From positions 1 to 42,710 of the forward strand of contig CAMATW010000024.1 of NCBI GenBank assembly GCA_945861305.1: DNA of 42,710 nucleotides. Reading direction: 5' to 3'. Every line of letters begins with the position of its first letter. The first letter of the stretch is position 1. This stretch comes from Bordetella parapertussis (GTDB lineage: Bacteria; Pseudomonadota; Gammaproteobacteria; Burkholderiales; Burkholderiaceae_C). Made by a program: the position numbers and the translations under genes. The notes beneath the pieces are model-generated. The model searched no databases, was not told the DNA's origin, and saw only the letters and a program-made list of their open reading frames with translations. Shown one piece after another: positions 1 to 5,616 of the stretch.

Positions 1-1
1 T

Positions 2-256
2 GACGAGCCTATCGCCTTTGATCCAGAGGTTGATCCATACGATCCCAATGATGAAGCTGGGGTTAAGGCATTTTGGGCGAGCGCTACGATCACTCGTGGC
101 AGAGGACGCCCACCCATAGCAGTTAAGCGTCCTACGCTAAACATGCGGGTTGACGCAGAGGTTTTGGAAGCGCTCAAGGCAACAGGGCCGGGTTGGCAGA
201 CACGTATTAACTCCTTGCTGCGCGAAGCTGTTAAGAGTGGCGCTGTTCGTTCTTGA
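2..256 (+). CDS. brnA: BrnA-type antitoxin, 5' end cut by window
   Basis: The open frame runs from the first bases to TGA at 254-256 with no start in the window. The product has an acidic N-terminal stretch (DEPIAFDPEVDPYDPND), an FWASATITRGRGRPP segment, and a C-terminal ribbon-helix-helix type sequence (LNMRVDADVLEALKATGPGW, then RINSLLREAV). This is the layout of BrnA antitoxins, which neutralise the BrnT ribonuclease and repress their own operon. BrnT would normally lie just upstream, outside the window, so whether the pair is complete cannot be judged. A second antitoxin-like gene follows after 19 bases on the same strand, suggesting co-transcription. Confidence 0.8.
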   Translation, partial: DEPIAFDPEVDPYDPNDEAGVKAFWASATITRGRGRPPIAVKRPTLNMRVDAEVLEALKATGPGWQTRINSLLREAVKSGAVRS

Positions 257-275
257 TGTGCTGTACGCAAAGAAA

Positions 276-590
276 ATGACCAAACGCAATTTGTTCGCTG
301 AACTTACAGAAGGCTTTGATGCCTTGGCTGCTGAGCGTAAAGGCAAGAGAACGCTTCGTACAACCGAGGTGACGCTAAAGCCAGCGGTGGAGGTAAGTGC
401 AGCCGAGCTCCGTGCCATCCGTGAAAAGCTCAACCTGTCGCGCCCTGTGTTTGCCAGCTACCTCAGAACCAATCCATGCACCCTTGAGAACTGGGAGCAA
501 GGCCGCGCTAAGCCCAACGCGCAAGCAGCCCTTCTGATTCATCTGGTGTCACGCTACCCAGATACTGTTAGCCGGTTGTCTGCGGTCTAA
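276..590 (+). CDS. HigA2-like HTH antitoxin, no adjacent toxin seen
   Basis: A 104-residue protein starting MTKRNLFAELTEGFDALAAE. The frame stays open further upstream to 150, but that part overlaps the BrnA-type gene, and the family begins with this M-(x)-LFAEL motif, so the ATG at 276 is preferred. The C-terminal half carries an XRE-type helix-turn-helix (LNLSRPVFASYLRTNPCTLE, then NWEQGRAKPNAQAALLI), the hallmark of HigA-2/NadS-like antitoxins that follow a RelE/HigB-2 toxin gene. Here the gene before it is a BrnA-type antitoxin, so it looks like an orphan antitoxin, or part of a composite module reaching beyond the window edge. Confidence 0.75.
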   Translation: MTKRNLFAELTEGFDALAAERKGKRTLRTTEVTLKPAVEVSAAELRAIREKLNLSRPVFASYLRTNPCTLENWEQGRAKPNAQAALLIHLVSRYPDTVSRLSAV

Positions 591-830
591 ACACTTTAAT
601 TAATGCTGTTAGAGGCCTTCTCGCGAGCGTTAAACGGGTTTTCTTTGTGCGTCCAAGGCGGCTAATGCCCACCATGGTTGAGCTTTAGGTGTCAACAGCA
701 CACCCACCACCAGCACCTCGGTGGCATCTGCCTCTGTCGCGGCAAACTTCTGCCGGTTTGGCTCGGTAAAGCCTGCAAACAGACTGGCGCAGATTGTGCT
801 TCTTTGTTCGTATCTTCTTCAGGAGCCGAC

Positions 831-954
831 ATGAGCACCATTTCTTCCGTCAGCAACCCAACATTGGGCTACGTGGCCTCCACTGCCGTCGATAGCCCGA
901 CAGTTAGCAGCAATTTTGGCCAAACGCTGGCTGTGGCCCAAGCCCCCAAGTCGA
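831..954 (+). pseudogene. 5' fragment of an unknown gene fused to an integrase remnant
   Basis: An ATG at 831 has a good Shine-Dalgarno sequence (AGGAG, six bases before it) and opens a Ser/Thr/Val/Ala-rich sequence starting MSTISSVSNPTLGYVASTAV. The frame stays open to 1121, but from 955 on the DNA matches the integrase tail described next in a different frame, so only the first ~41 codons are likely original. I do not recognise the protein. The junction looks like a recombination scar. Bases 591-830 upstream show no gene or motif I can support. Confidence 0.35.
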
Positions 955-1065
955 GACACTCTGCTGGCTGCTGCCAACGCCGCTACTCTCGCTGTAGGGG
1001 CGGTGATGATGCCGCCCGTCATGATGGCCCAAGTATCCGCACTGCCAGCGGCTTTGCGGGCTTAG
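955..1065 (+). pseudogene. tyrosine recombinase C-terminal remnant, copy 1
   Basis: Reading from GAC at 955 gives DTLLAAANAATLAVGAVMMP, continuing to TAG at 1063-1065. This matches the C-terminal residues of the second remnant at 2696-2854 (DTLLDAANAATLAVGAVMMP) almost residue for residue, and the DNA is also very similar. The HxLGH and RYAHL catalytic boxes expected just upstream are missing, so this is only the extreme 3' end of a phage or island integrase gene. It ends 15 bases before the 3' end of the convergent HTH antitoxin. Confidence 0.6.
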
Positions 1066-1080
1066 TGGGTCACTATGACG

Positions 1081-1407
1081 TCACACTGCCGCAGCATTCC
1101 CCAAGTCAGCGAAATTGCTGATCTTGACCGAACCATCAGGAAAGCGAGCCACGATATCCAGCTCCCCACCCATAGCTTCAATGTGGCTGCGTAGTGTGGA
1201 CAGATACATGTCTGTTCGCTTTTCTATTTTTGCAATTGACGGTTGCTGAACTTGCAGCACTTCGGCCAGCATCTTTTGAGACAAACCACGTGCCTGACGT
1301 AGCTCGTTCAAAGGCATCTCAGCCAGCATTGTTTGAGCCATTGCAGCAGCGCGTTTCTGCGCTTCAGGCTTCATCTTTGCATGCAGATCAGAGAATTTCT
1401 TAGCCAT
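1081..1407 (-). CDS. XRE-family antitoxin of a HigB/Gp49-type module
   Basis: A 108-residue protein with an XRE helix-turn-helix in its middle (ELRQARGLSQKMLAEVLQVQ, then QPSIAKIEKRTDMYLSTLRS) and the C-terminal MGGELDIVARFPDGSVKI segment typical of antitoxins paired with RelE/Gp49-like toxins. Such proteins bind the toxin and repress the operon. The start overlaps the end of the upstream toxin frame by 8 bases, implying translational coupling. The antitoxin is intact while its toxin carries a premature stop, so it may now act only as a repressor or as an anti-toxin against related incoming modules (inference). Confidence 0.8.
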   Translation of the reverse strand: MAKKFSDLHAKMKPEAQKRAAAMAQTMLAEMPLNELRQARGLSQKMLAEVLQVQQPSIAKIEKRTDMYLSTLRSHIEAMGGELDIVARFPDGSVKISNFADLGNAAAV

Positions 1408-1765
1408 CTATTTTTCCTTCCTTTCGGAGTTCTTCCAAGTGCTCGTCATACAAACGATCACCAATTGGGACATTAACGTCGTACCAGCGGTCATCACCTG
1501 TCTTGTCCCCGCCTATCAGCAAGATCGCATTACGAAGTGGATCAAACGCATAGAGAGTTCGATATGGTCAGCCAAGGTGCTGGGTTCTAAGCTCACGCAT
1601 ATGGCTGTGTTTTGAGCCATTGATGCCGCTGCTGTGAGGAAAACCAAGATTAGGTCCTCGCTCTTCCAATAATTTGACAGAAGCAGCCACGCTGACCTGC
1701 TCCTCTTCAGTCAACCTCGACCACCATTGGTCAAACTCATCTGTGTATTCAACTTCCCAATTCAT
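1400..1765 (-). pseudogene. HigB/Gp49-like RelE-fold toxin with internal TGA
   Basis: From ATG at 1765 the frame encodes a RelE/Gp49-type toxin (MNWEVEYTDEFDQWWSRLTE, then LLEERGPNLGFPHSS and HMRELRTQHLG), then meets TGA as codon 66 (1568-1570). The same frame continues cleanly with PYRTLYAFDPLRNAILLIGG and ends at 1400 after 121 codon positions, the usual size of this family. Family members normally have an Arg-Pro-Tyr-Arg sequence here, so the TGA most simply arose from CGA by one C-to-T change. The remaining 65 residues lack the C-terminal catalytic strands, so activity is unlikely. Confidence 0.8.
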
Positions 1766-1834
1766 GCGACGAATATAACCTCTATGGAATATTCCGTCAA
1801 GGGAATGTCAAGACAATCAGAGATCTGGTGCAGA

Positions 1835-1879
1835 GCCCAGTATGCGGCTGATGAGCCGCTTAGCCAGAGCTTGGTGGGC
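1835..1879 (+). repeat. TA-boundary hairpin repeat, copy A
   Basis: An imperfect repeat of about 45 bases with GCCCA at its left end and TGGGC at its right end. The core GATGAGCCGCTTAGCC is shared, with changes, with copies B (2519-2567) and C (4403-4449). Inside it GCGGCT and AGCCGC can form a hairpin. It lies between the broken HigB-like toxin and parD. All three copies have the same orientation. Confidence 0.55.
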
Positions 1880-1904
1880 AAGTGAGCCACGACAAAATGC
1901 TGAA

Positions 1905-1930
1905 TGCCATAATATGGCAAATATTGCCAT
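1905..1930 (+). promoter_or_regulatory. overlapping palindromes, candidate ParD operator
   Basis: Two perfect inverted repeats overlap here: TGCCATA-A-TATGGCA (1905-1919) and ATGGCAA-ATA-TTGCCAT (1914-1930). They lie 15-40 bases before parD, with a TAATAT element (1910-1915) inside that could serve as a -10 box. ParD-type antitoxins autorepress at such sites. The operator role is inference from position and symmetry. Confidence 0.65.
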
Positions 1931-1944
1931 TAAAGGATGTCCGT

Positions 1945-2208
1945 ATGACACTCAACGTATCGTTGCCAGCCGAGCTTGAATCACGAGTTCGAGCGCATGT
2001 AGCCTCTGGCCTTTATGGCTCGGCTAGTGAAGTCATTCGCGAAGCACTGCGACTGTTTGAGGCTTACCAATCCGTACAGAAATCCAGTCTGGCCGCCATC
2101 AGGGCCGACATCGCTCAAGGTATGGCAGATGTGAACGCTGGTCACGTCAGCAAAATGGACATGGCCGCTATCAAAGCCCAAGGTAGGGCACTCAAGAAAT
2201 TGTCCTGA
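1945..2208 (+). CDS. parD: ParD-family antitoxin
   Basis: An 87-residue ribbon-helix-helix protein. MTLNVSLPAELESRVRAHVA gives the DNA-binding beta-strand and first helix, and YGSASEVIREALRLFE the second helix of the ParD fold. The flexible C-terminal part (from about residue 45) would wrap the toxin. The frame stays open upstream to 1882, but the ATG at 1945 follows AAAGGA at 1933-1938 and begins directly with the conserved strand. The stop codon overlaps the start of parE by one base. A double palindrome just upstream is the likely autoregulatory operator. Confidence 0.9.
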   Translation: MTLNVSLPAELESRVRAHVASGLYGSASEVIREALRLFEAYQSVQKSSLAAIRADIAQGMADVNAGHVSKMDMAAIKAQGRALKKLS

Positions 2209-2507
2209 TGCCATCTGTTGTTTTTTCTCGTAGTGCACAGACTGACCTTCTGGAAACGTGGTCGTTTATTTCAGAGCAAAGTTTAGAGGCTGCTGACCAT
2301 GTCATGGATGTCATCGAGAAAGAAGCCCAGACACTGGCCTTGCAACCCTTGATGGGTAGAGCACGAAACGATCTGAGTGTTGGCATCAGGTGTTGGCCGA
2401 CATCGACCTCGTACAACCTGTACTACTTGCCTTCAGAGGGTGGCATCACTGTGATACGCGTACTTCATCACGCGCGAGACATACAAAGTCGCGAATTCAT
2501 GAACTAA
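2208..2507 (+). CDS. parE: ParE-family toxin
   Basis: A 99-residue RelE/ParE-fold protein, starting MPSVVFSRSAQTDLLETWSF, with the conserved ALQPLMGRAR turn and the C-terminal ITVIRVLHHARDI strand typical of ParE. ParE toxins usually inhibit DNA gyrase and are held by ParD in a complex. The ATG shares its first base with the parD stop (TGATG), so the pair is translationally coupled. Length and motifs look intact, making this one of three complete toxin genes in the island. The replication target is family knowledge, not visible in the sequence. Confidence 0.88.
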   Translation: MPSVVFSRSAQTDLLETWSFISEQSLEAADHVMDVIEKEAQTLALQPLMGRARNDLSVGIRCWPTSTSYNLYYLPSEGGITVIRVLHHARDIQSREFMN

Positions 2508-2518
2508 GGCATGACTGG

Positions 2519-2567
2519 GCTTACCCAGTATCCGGATGGTGAGCCGCTTAGCCGGATCTTAGTAGGG
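2519..2567 (+). repeat. TA-boundary hairpin repeat, copy B
   Basis: Begins GCTTACCCAGTATCC, contains GGTGAGCCGCTTAGCC, and ends near TAGGG. ATCCGG (2530-2535) and CCGGAT pair perfectly around the core. A perfect inverted repeat CTGGG-CTTA-CCCAG (2515-2528) overlaps its left end. About 36 of 45 aligned positions match copy C. It lies directly after parE and before the second integrase remnant. Confidence 0.55.
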
Positions 2568-2695
2568 GGGGTGGCCCACATACGGGACATTACTATTGCA
2601 GGATCCTCCTGGGCTCACAAAAAAAGGAATTACAGGATTGAGCATGAATAGTGGCAACTGCTCTGAAAATCGTCATGGCTATCGATTGTCTTGGG

Positions 2696-2854
2696 TACGA
2701 GGTGCAGCACATTCTGGGGCACACGCAGGTCAAGACGACACAGCGGTATGCGCACCTCAGTCAGGACACCCTGCTGGATGCGGCCAACGCCGCTACGCTG
2801 GCTGTGGGGGCGGTGATGATGCCTGCGGTGCAGCAAGTGGCGTTGGCGGCTTGA
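2696..2854 (+). pseudogene. tyrosine recombinase C-terminal remnant, copy 2
   Basis: The frame gives YEVQHILGHTQVKTTQRYAH followed by LSQDTLLDAANAATLAVGAV and a stop at 2852-2854. It holds the last two catalytic boxes of tyrosine recombinases: HILGH and the nucleophile Tyr in TQRYAHL. The upstream catalytic Arg-Lys-His-x-x-Arg part is absent. Upstream codons (open from 2651) do not look like integrase. It is therefore the 3' end of an island or phage integrase gene left after deletion. Its last 30 codons match remnant copy 1. Confidence 0.75.
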
Positions 2855-2858
2855 CTGT

Positions 2859-2884
2859 ATCTCAAATGAGATGCATAATTGCAT
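2859..2884 (+). promoter_or_regulatory. paired palindromes, candidate DinJ operator
   Basis: ATCTCA-AA-TGAGAT (2859-2872) and ATGCA-TAAT-TGCAT (2871-2884) are perfect inverted repeats sharing two bases, immediately before the AGGAGG ribosome binding site (2888-2893) of the antitoxin gene. The position fits autorepression by the DinJ-YafQ complex. The role is inferred. Confidence 0.6.
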
Positions 2885-2900
2885 TTCAGGAGGTTTAACC

Positions 2901-3179
2901 ATGACCCAAACTGCCATGTTGCACATTAGAGTCGAAGACGAAATCAAGGTTCAGGCCACCGAGGCTTTGGCTGCCATGGGCCTGTCCATGTCTGATGCTG
3001 TCCGTATCCTGCTCAAGCGGGTGGTGAACGATCAAGCGTTTCCGCTGGAGTTAAAGGTCCCGAATGCGGCCACTCGTGCTGCGATGAGAGAGTCCCGTGG
3101 CAAGATCAAGGCTGGCAAGGCTCGTTTTGATTCTGCGGCCCAACTGATCGATGACCTCGAAAAAACCAGCAAGCAGTAA
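2901..3179 (+). CDS. dinJ: RelB/DinJ-family antitoxin
   Basis: A 92-residue protein with the RelB/DinJ ribbon-helix-helix (AMLHIRVEDEIKVQATEALA, then MGLSMSDAVRILLKRVVNDQ) followed by the AFPLELKVPNAATRAAMRES linker. DinJ neutralises the ribosome-dependent mRNA interferase YafQ and represses the operon. The ATG at 2901 has a strong AGGAGG site at 2888-2893; the frame is open to 2871 but that part lies in the operator. The end overlaps the toxin gene by 29 bases. It looks intact. Confidence 0.88.
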   Translation: MTQTAMLHIRVEDEIKVQATEALAAMGLSMSDAVRILLKRVVNDQAFPLELKVPNAATRAAMRESRGKIKAGKARFDSAAQLIDDLEKTSKQ

Positions 3180-3471
3180 GCGGGCTTCGCTGCCGCGGCG
3201 CTCAGACTTCACAAAAGCGTTTGCAAAAGACTGGGAGCGGTTGTCACGCTCAGGTCGGTATGACCTGAATCGCCTCAAAGAGGTCATGCTGCTGCTGATA
3301 GCCAATGACGCTCCGTTACCTGCTGAGAGGCAAGACCATGCTCTCAAAGGTAACTGGGTCGATCATAGGGAATGCCATGTCGGCGGAGATTTCTTGCTGA
3401 TCTATCAGTGCAACGCAAACATGGTGGTATTCGTGAGATCAGGCACACATTCCGATCTCTTTGAAGACTGA
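3151..3471 (+). CDS. yafQ: YafQ-family mRNA interferase toxin
   Basis: A 106-residue RelE-superfamily toxin. The C-terminal half (DHALKGNWVDHRECHVGGDF, LLIYQCNANMVVFVRSGTHS, DLF) keeps the histidines and the acidic residue used by YafQ for ribosome-dependent mRNA cleavage. The only usable in-frame ATG (3151) lies inside dinJ, so the two genes overlap by 29 bases and this toxin has about 15 more N-terminal residues (MTSKKPASSKRASLP) than E. coli YafQ. A later non-ATG start cannot be excluded. The module appears complete. Confidence 0.87.
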   Translation: MTSKKPASSKRASLPRRSDFTKAFAKDWERLSRSGRYDLNRLKEVMLLLIANDAPLPAERQDHALKGNWVDHRECHVGGDFLLIYQCNANMVVFVRSGTHSDLFED

Positions 3472-3556
3472 TTCAGTCGGCAGCACAGAGCTTGGCGGGA
3501 TGTTTGTGCCGATGGTGTCGGCAAACCCTGCTGTGCAGGTGTATCTGGTTCAGTGA
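3472..3556 (+). pseudogene. possible third decayed integrase tail
   Basis: Directly after the yafQ stop an open frame gives DSVGSTELGGMFVPMVSANP, then AVQVYLVQ and TGA at 3554-3556. Its composition and position resemble the Ala/Val/Met-rich ends of the two integrase remnants, but similarity is weak. It also contains CAGAGCTTGGCGGG (3487-3500), which matches 13 of 14 bases at the right end of repeat copy A. It could be a chance open frame. Confidence 0.25.
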
Positions 3557-4011
3557 GCTACTGCATCTTCGTCTTGAAGGCTAGGCTTCCATTGGCCTCG
3601 TGACTCTTTGACCACGATCTTTTGCTTTATTGACCGCTCAACTGTCTTGACGCGATCAACGGCTGCGCTAATAGGCTCGTTACCTTGCGCTTGCGCCAAA
3701 TACAAAAGCCGAACCAACTTGTCGGCCCATTTGGGCACCTTTCCCGTTTTTTCCCAACGAGCAACGGATTGGCCATCAATGCCCATGAGCTTGCCCAACG
3801 CGGGTTGTGACAGCAACATGCCTGCGCTGCGGATGTAGCGGAACTCTATACCCGTCAATACACCTGCCTTCTTGGTAAGCGCGATGCAAATAGAAGTGGT
3901 GAGTCCATCAAGGTTATGGAAAGACACGCCCTCACCGTAAGGTGTTTGCTTGATTTCGTAGCCGTTAGCCAGCCACACGTTGCGTAGACCGCCGTCTGTG
4001 TAGTGGTACAT
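3550..4011 (-). CDS. HTH antitoxin partner of a DUF4258 gene
   Basis: A 153-residue protein. The N-terminal part (about residues 1-60) begins MYHYTDGGLRNVWLANGYEI and resembles regulators encoded beside DUF4258 proteins. The middle (about 66-105) carries a helix-turn-helix similar to the MqsA/YgiT class (SQPALGKLMGIDGQSVARWE, then KTGKVPKWADKLVRLLYL). Its ATG at 4011 lies one base after the stop of the DUF4258 frame, so the two were one operon. The gene is intact although its presumed toxin partner is frameshifted. The toxin-antitoxin pairing follows family context and is not proven here. Confidence 0.7.
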   Translation of the reverse strand: MYHYTDGGLRNVWLANGYEIKQTPYGEGVSFHNLDGLTTSICIALTKKAGVLTGIEFRYIRSAGMLLSQPALGKLMGIDGQSVARWEKTGKVPKWADKLVRLLYLAQAQGNEPISAAVDRVKTVERSIKQKIVVKESRGQWKPSLQDEDAVAH

Positions 4012-4012
4012 A

Positions 4013-4322
4013 TCAATCCTTTTTTACATCAATCACTGTTACAACAACCAAATTTGTGGCGGGGTACTCGACATACACAACCACTGCTACTTGAACACCG
4101 GCAACATAACGCTGCATCCGGCATTTAACTACTGTGTGCTTCATATCTGGCTCGGGCTTGGAAGCCATGACTGGCATTCCTAAGAACATCCAAGACCATC
4201 GGATCATTGACATACCGCTGACGCATTCTTTGACGAGCGTGATCGGTAAAGACCACATGGGCTGAGTCAACTGCGCTTAGCTTGATATGTTTTTTTAGTT
4301 GTCGGTCTGATGGAGAAGCCAC
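4013..4322 (-). pseudogene. DUF4258 protein (putative toxin) with frameshift
   Basis: From ATG at 4322 the first frame reads MASPSDRQLKKHIKLSAVDS, then HVVFTDHARQRMRQRYVNDP and MVLDVLRNA, the start of a DUF4258 domain. It then runs out of frame to a stop at 4125. The rest of the domain (PEPDMKHTVVKCRMQRYVAG, VQVAVVVYVEYPATNLVVVT) continues in another frame to TGA at 4013-4015. The shift lies near 4165-4185. Restoring one base gives a full domain of about 102 residues. The product should be inactive unless this is a sequencing error. Confidence 0.75.
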
Positions 4323-4402
4323 GCTCAGGACCTATCATTTTGATAGGATGGATTATGCAGGCACTTTGCGGCGTTTGTAAAATAACATTTTCAAGGGATT
4401 CT

Positions 4403-4449
4403 GCTTACCCAATATAAGGCTGGTGAGGCGCTTAGCCCGTTCTAAGGGG
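4403..4449 (+). repeat. TA-boundary hairpin repeat, copy C
   Basis: Begins GCTTACCCAATATAAGG, contains TGGTGAGGCGCTTAGCCC, and ends TAAGGGG. It shares GCTTACCCA, TGGTGAG and CGCTTAGCC with copy B. GGCT and AGCC can pair across the core. It lies between the start of the DUF4258 pseudogene and the next small gene, again at a module boundary. Confidence 0.5.
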
Positions 4450-4570
4450 ATTGACGTTGCCCGTATGGTCAAACCGAGGTAGCAATGCCATAGCTCGATG
4501 CTACCAATGCAGCCAGCAGGGCTGTCGAGATGCCGAGCTCGCGATCTTTATAGATGGCGATGTGAACAAC

Positions 4571-4738
4571 ATGGACGAACCGAACGTCATCGACTTCAAC
4601 TTCTTCCAAAATGCCCACACCTACGAGGACTACCTAGAAAGTTTTCAGATGTTGGATCGGCTGTTCGAGACATGCCTGAGCCTTCAAGAAAAACTGAAGC
4701 AGGCTCAAGACGTCATTGCCAGACTTCAAAAGCCATGA
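4571..4738 (+). CDS. small hypothetical protein with C-terminal coiled coil
   Basis: A 55-residue product starting MDEPNVIDFNFFQNAHTYED and ending in a helix with heptad-like spacing (LSLQEKLKQAQDVIARLQ). The same frame is open to 4451, but the upstream part is Cys/Arg-rich and unlike a natural protein, so the internal ATG is preferred. The ribosome site before it is weak. I do not recognise it. The layout (short acidic N-terminus, then a coiled coil) is common among unannotated island proteins. Confidence 0.4.
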   Translation: MDEPNVIDFNFFQNAHTYEDYLESFQMLDRLFETCLSLQEKLKQAQDVIARLQKP

Positions 4739-4787
4739 CGCCATCAGTAAAAAAATATCATTAGCGCCCAACACTACCCTCATTAAA

Positions 4788-4829
4788 ATTGCTTGCAATG
4801 ATCCCAAATTGGGAGCATAATAAGTCATG
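4788..4829 (+). promoter_or_regulatory. higBA promoter and operator, start codon at predicted +1
   Basis: TTGCAA (4793-4798) and CATAAT (4816-4821) are spaced 17 bases apart, a good sigma-70 promoter. Between them lies the perfect palindrome TCCCAA-A-TTGGGA (4802-4814); ATTGC-TT-GCAAT (4788-4799) overlaps the -35 box. These fit autorepression by HigA. The higB ATG begins only five bases after the -10 box, so the transcript may be leaderless. Confidence 0.65.
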
Positions 4830-5120
4830 AGAATCGTTGCCCTTTCTACGCTTCGTGCTTTTTGGCTCAAACACCCGGATGCAGAAGTGCCCCTGAGGGC
4901 TTGGTACACGCTGGCTAGCCGTGCCAACTGGAAGACCCCGAACCAGATCAAGAGTGCATACAGGTCGACCAGTTTTGTCGGTAGTAGCCGTGTTGTCTTC
5001 AACATCAAGGGCAATGACTACAGGCTGGTGGTGCTGGTGCGTTACGACAAAGGGCTGATGTGTGTCCGCTTTGTGGGCGCACACGCGCAGTACGACAGAA
5101 CAGACGTCACAACGGTATAG
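4827..5120 (+). CDS. higB: HigB-type mRNA interferase toxin
   Basis: A 97-residue protein of the HigB toxin family: MRIVALSTLRAFWLKHPDAE, then the LRAWYTLASRANWKTPNQIK helix, and the core VFNIKGNDYRLVVLVRYDKG followed by MCVRFVGAHAQYDRTD. HigB cleaves ribosome-bound mRNA. It lies before its antitoxin, the reverse of parDE and dinJ-yafQ and normal for higBA. No Shine-Dalgarno sequence precedes the ATG, which sits at the predicted transcription start. Length and motifs are complete. Confidence 0.9.
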   Translation: MRIVALSTLRAFWLKHPDAEVPLRAWYTLASRANWKTPNQIKSAYRSTSFVGSSRVVFNIKGNDYRLVVLVRYDKGLMCVRFVGAHAQYDRTDVTTV

Positions 5121-5129
5121 GAGTTCAGC

Positions 5130-5513
5130 ATGGAAATTCGACCCATTCACACCAAGAAAGACCACAAGGCAGCCTTGCTTGAGATTGAGCAACTGTGGGA
5201 TGCGCCAGCCAAGTCACCACAAGCGGATCGGCTAGAGGTGCTGACCTTGCTGGTAGAGCAGTATGAGAAGCAGCACTACCCCATTCACGATGTTGACCCC
5301 ATTGAGTTCATCTTACATGTCATGGATAGCCGTGGCCTGTCACGCAAAGACCTTGAGCATGTGATTGGTTCGAGAGGCCGTGTGGCTGATGTCCTGAACA
5401 GGGTGCGCCCCTTGACGCTGGAGATGATCCGGCGCTTGGTCACACAACTTGAATTACCAGCGGAAGTATTGGTTCGGCCTTACGCCATGCGCGAAGATCT
5501 GGTTGCTGCTTGA
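5130..5513 (+). CDS. higA: HigA-type antitoxin
   Basis: A 127-residue antitoxin. The N-terminal ~70 residues (MEIRPIHTKKDHKAALLEIE, then LWDAP and EVLTLLVEQYEKQHYPI) bind the toxin in this family. The C-terminal part is an XRE helix-turn-helix (FILHVMDSRGLSRKDLEHVI, then GSRGRVADVLNRVRPLTLEM). It starts nine bases after the higB stop with AGGAG at 5119-5123. The stronger ribosome site for antitoxin than toxin would favour excess antitoxin. Gene and module appear complete. Confidence 0.92.
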   Translation: MEIRPIHTKKDHKAALLEIEQLWDAPAKSPQADRLEVLTLLVEQYEKQHYPIHDVDPIEFILHVMDSRGLSRKDLEHVIGSRGRVADVLNRVRPLTLEMIRRLVTQLELPAEVLVRPYAMREDLVAA

Positions 5514-5616
5514 AAAAAATCGCAATAAATCGCATCTACCCCGCTGCTACCGCTATTTTTGCTACTGACATGACAGATAATTTTCATGGGGGGCGAAATG
5601 CGATTGAAAACTCAAT

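Noticed and set aside
150..275. Upstream extension of the HigA2-like frame
   Set aside because: It overlaps the BrnA-type gene, encodes an Arg/Cys-rich sequence, and the family start motif lies at the ATG at 276.
1568..1570. TGA in the HigB-like gene as a recoded selenocysteine
   Set aside because: Relatives carry Arg here rather than Cys, and a single CGA-to-TGA change is simpler.
1835..4449. Classical integron attC sites at the TA-boundary repeats
   Set aside because: No GTTRRRY / RYYYAAC core pair was found in or beside the three repeats on either strand, and no integron integrase is in the window. An unusual attC type is left open only as part of the repeat finding.
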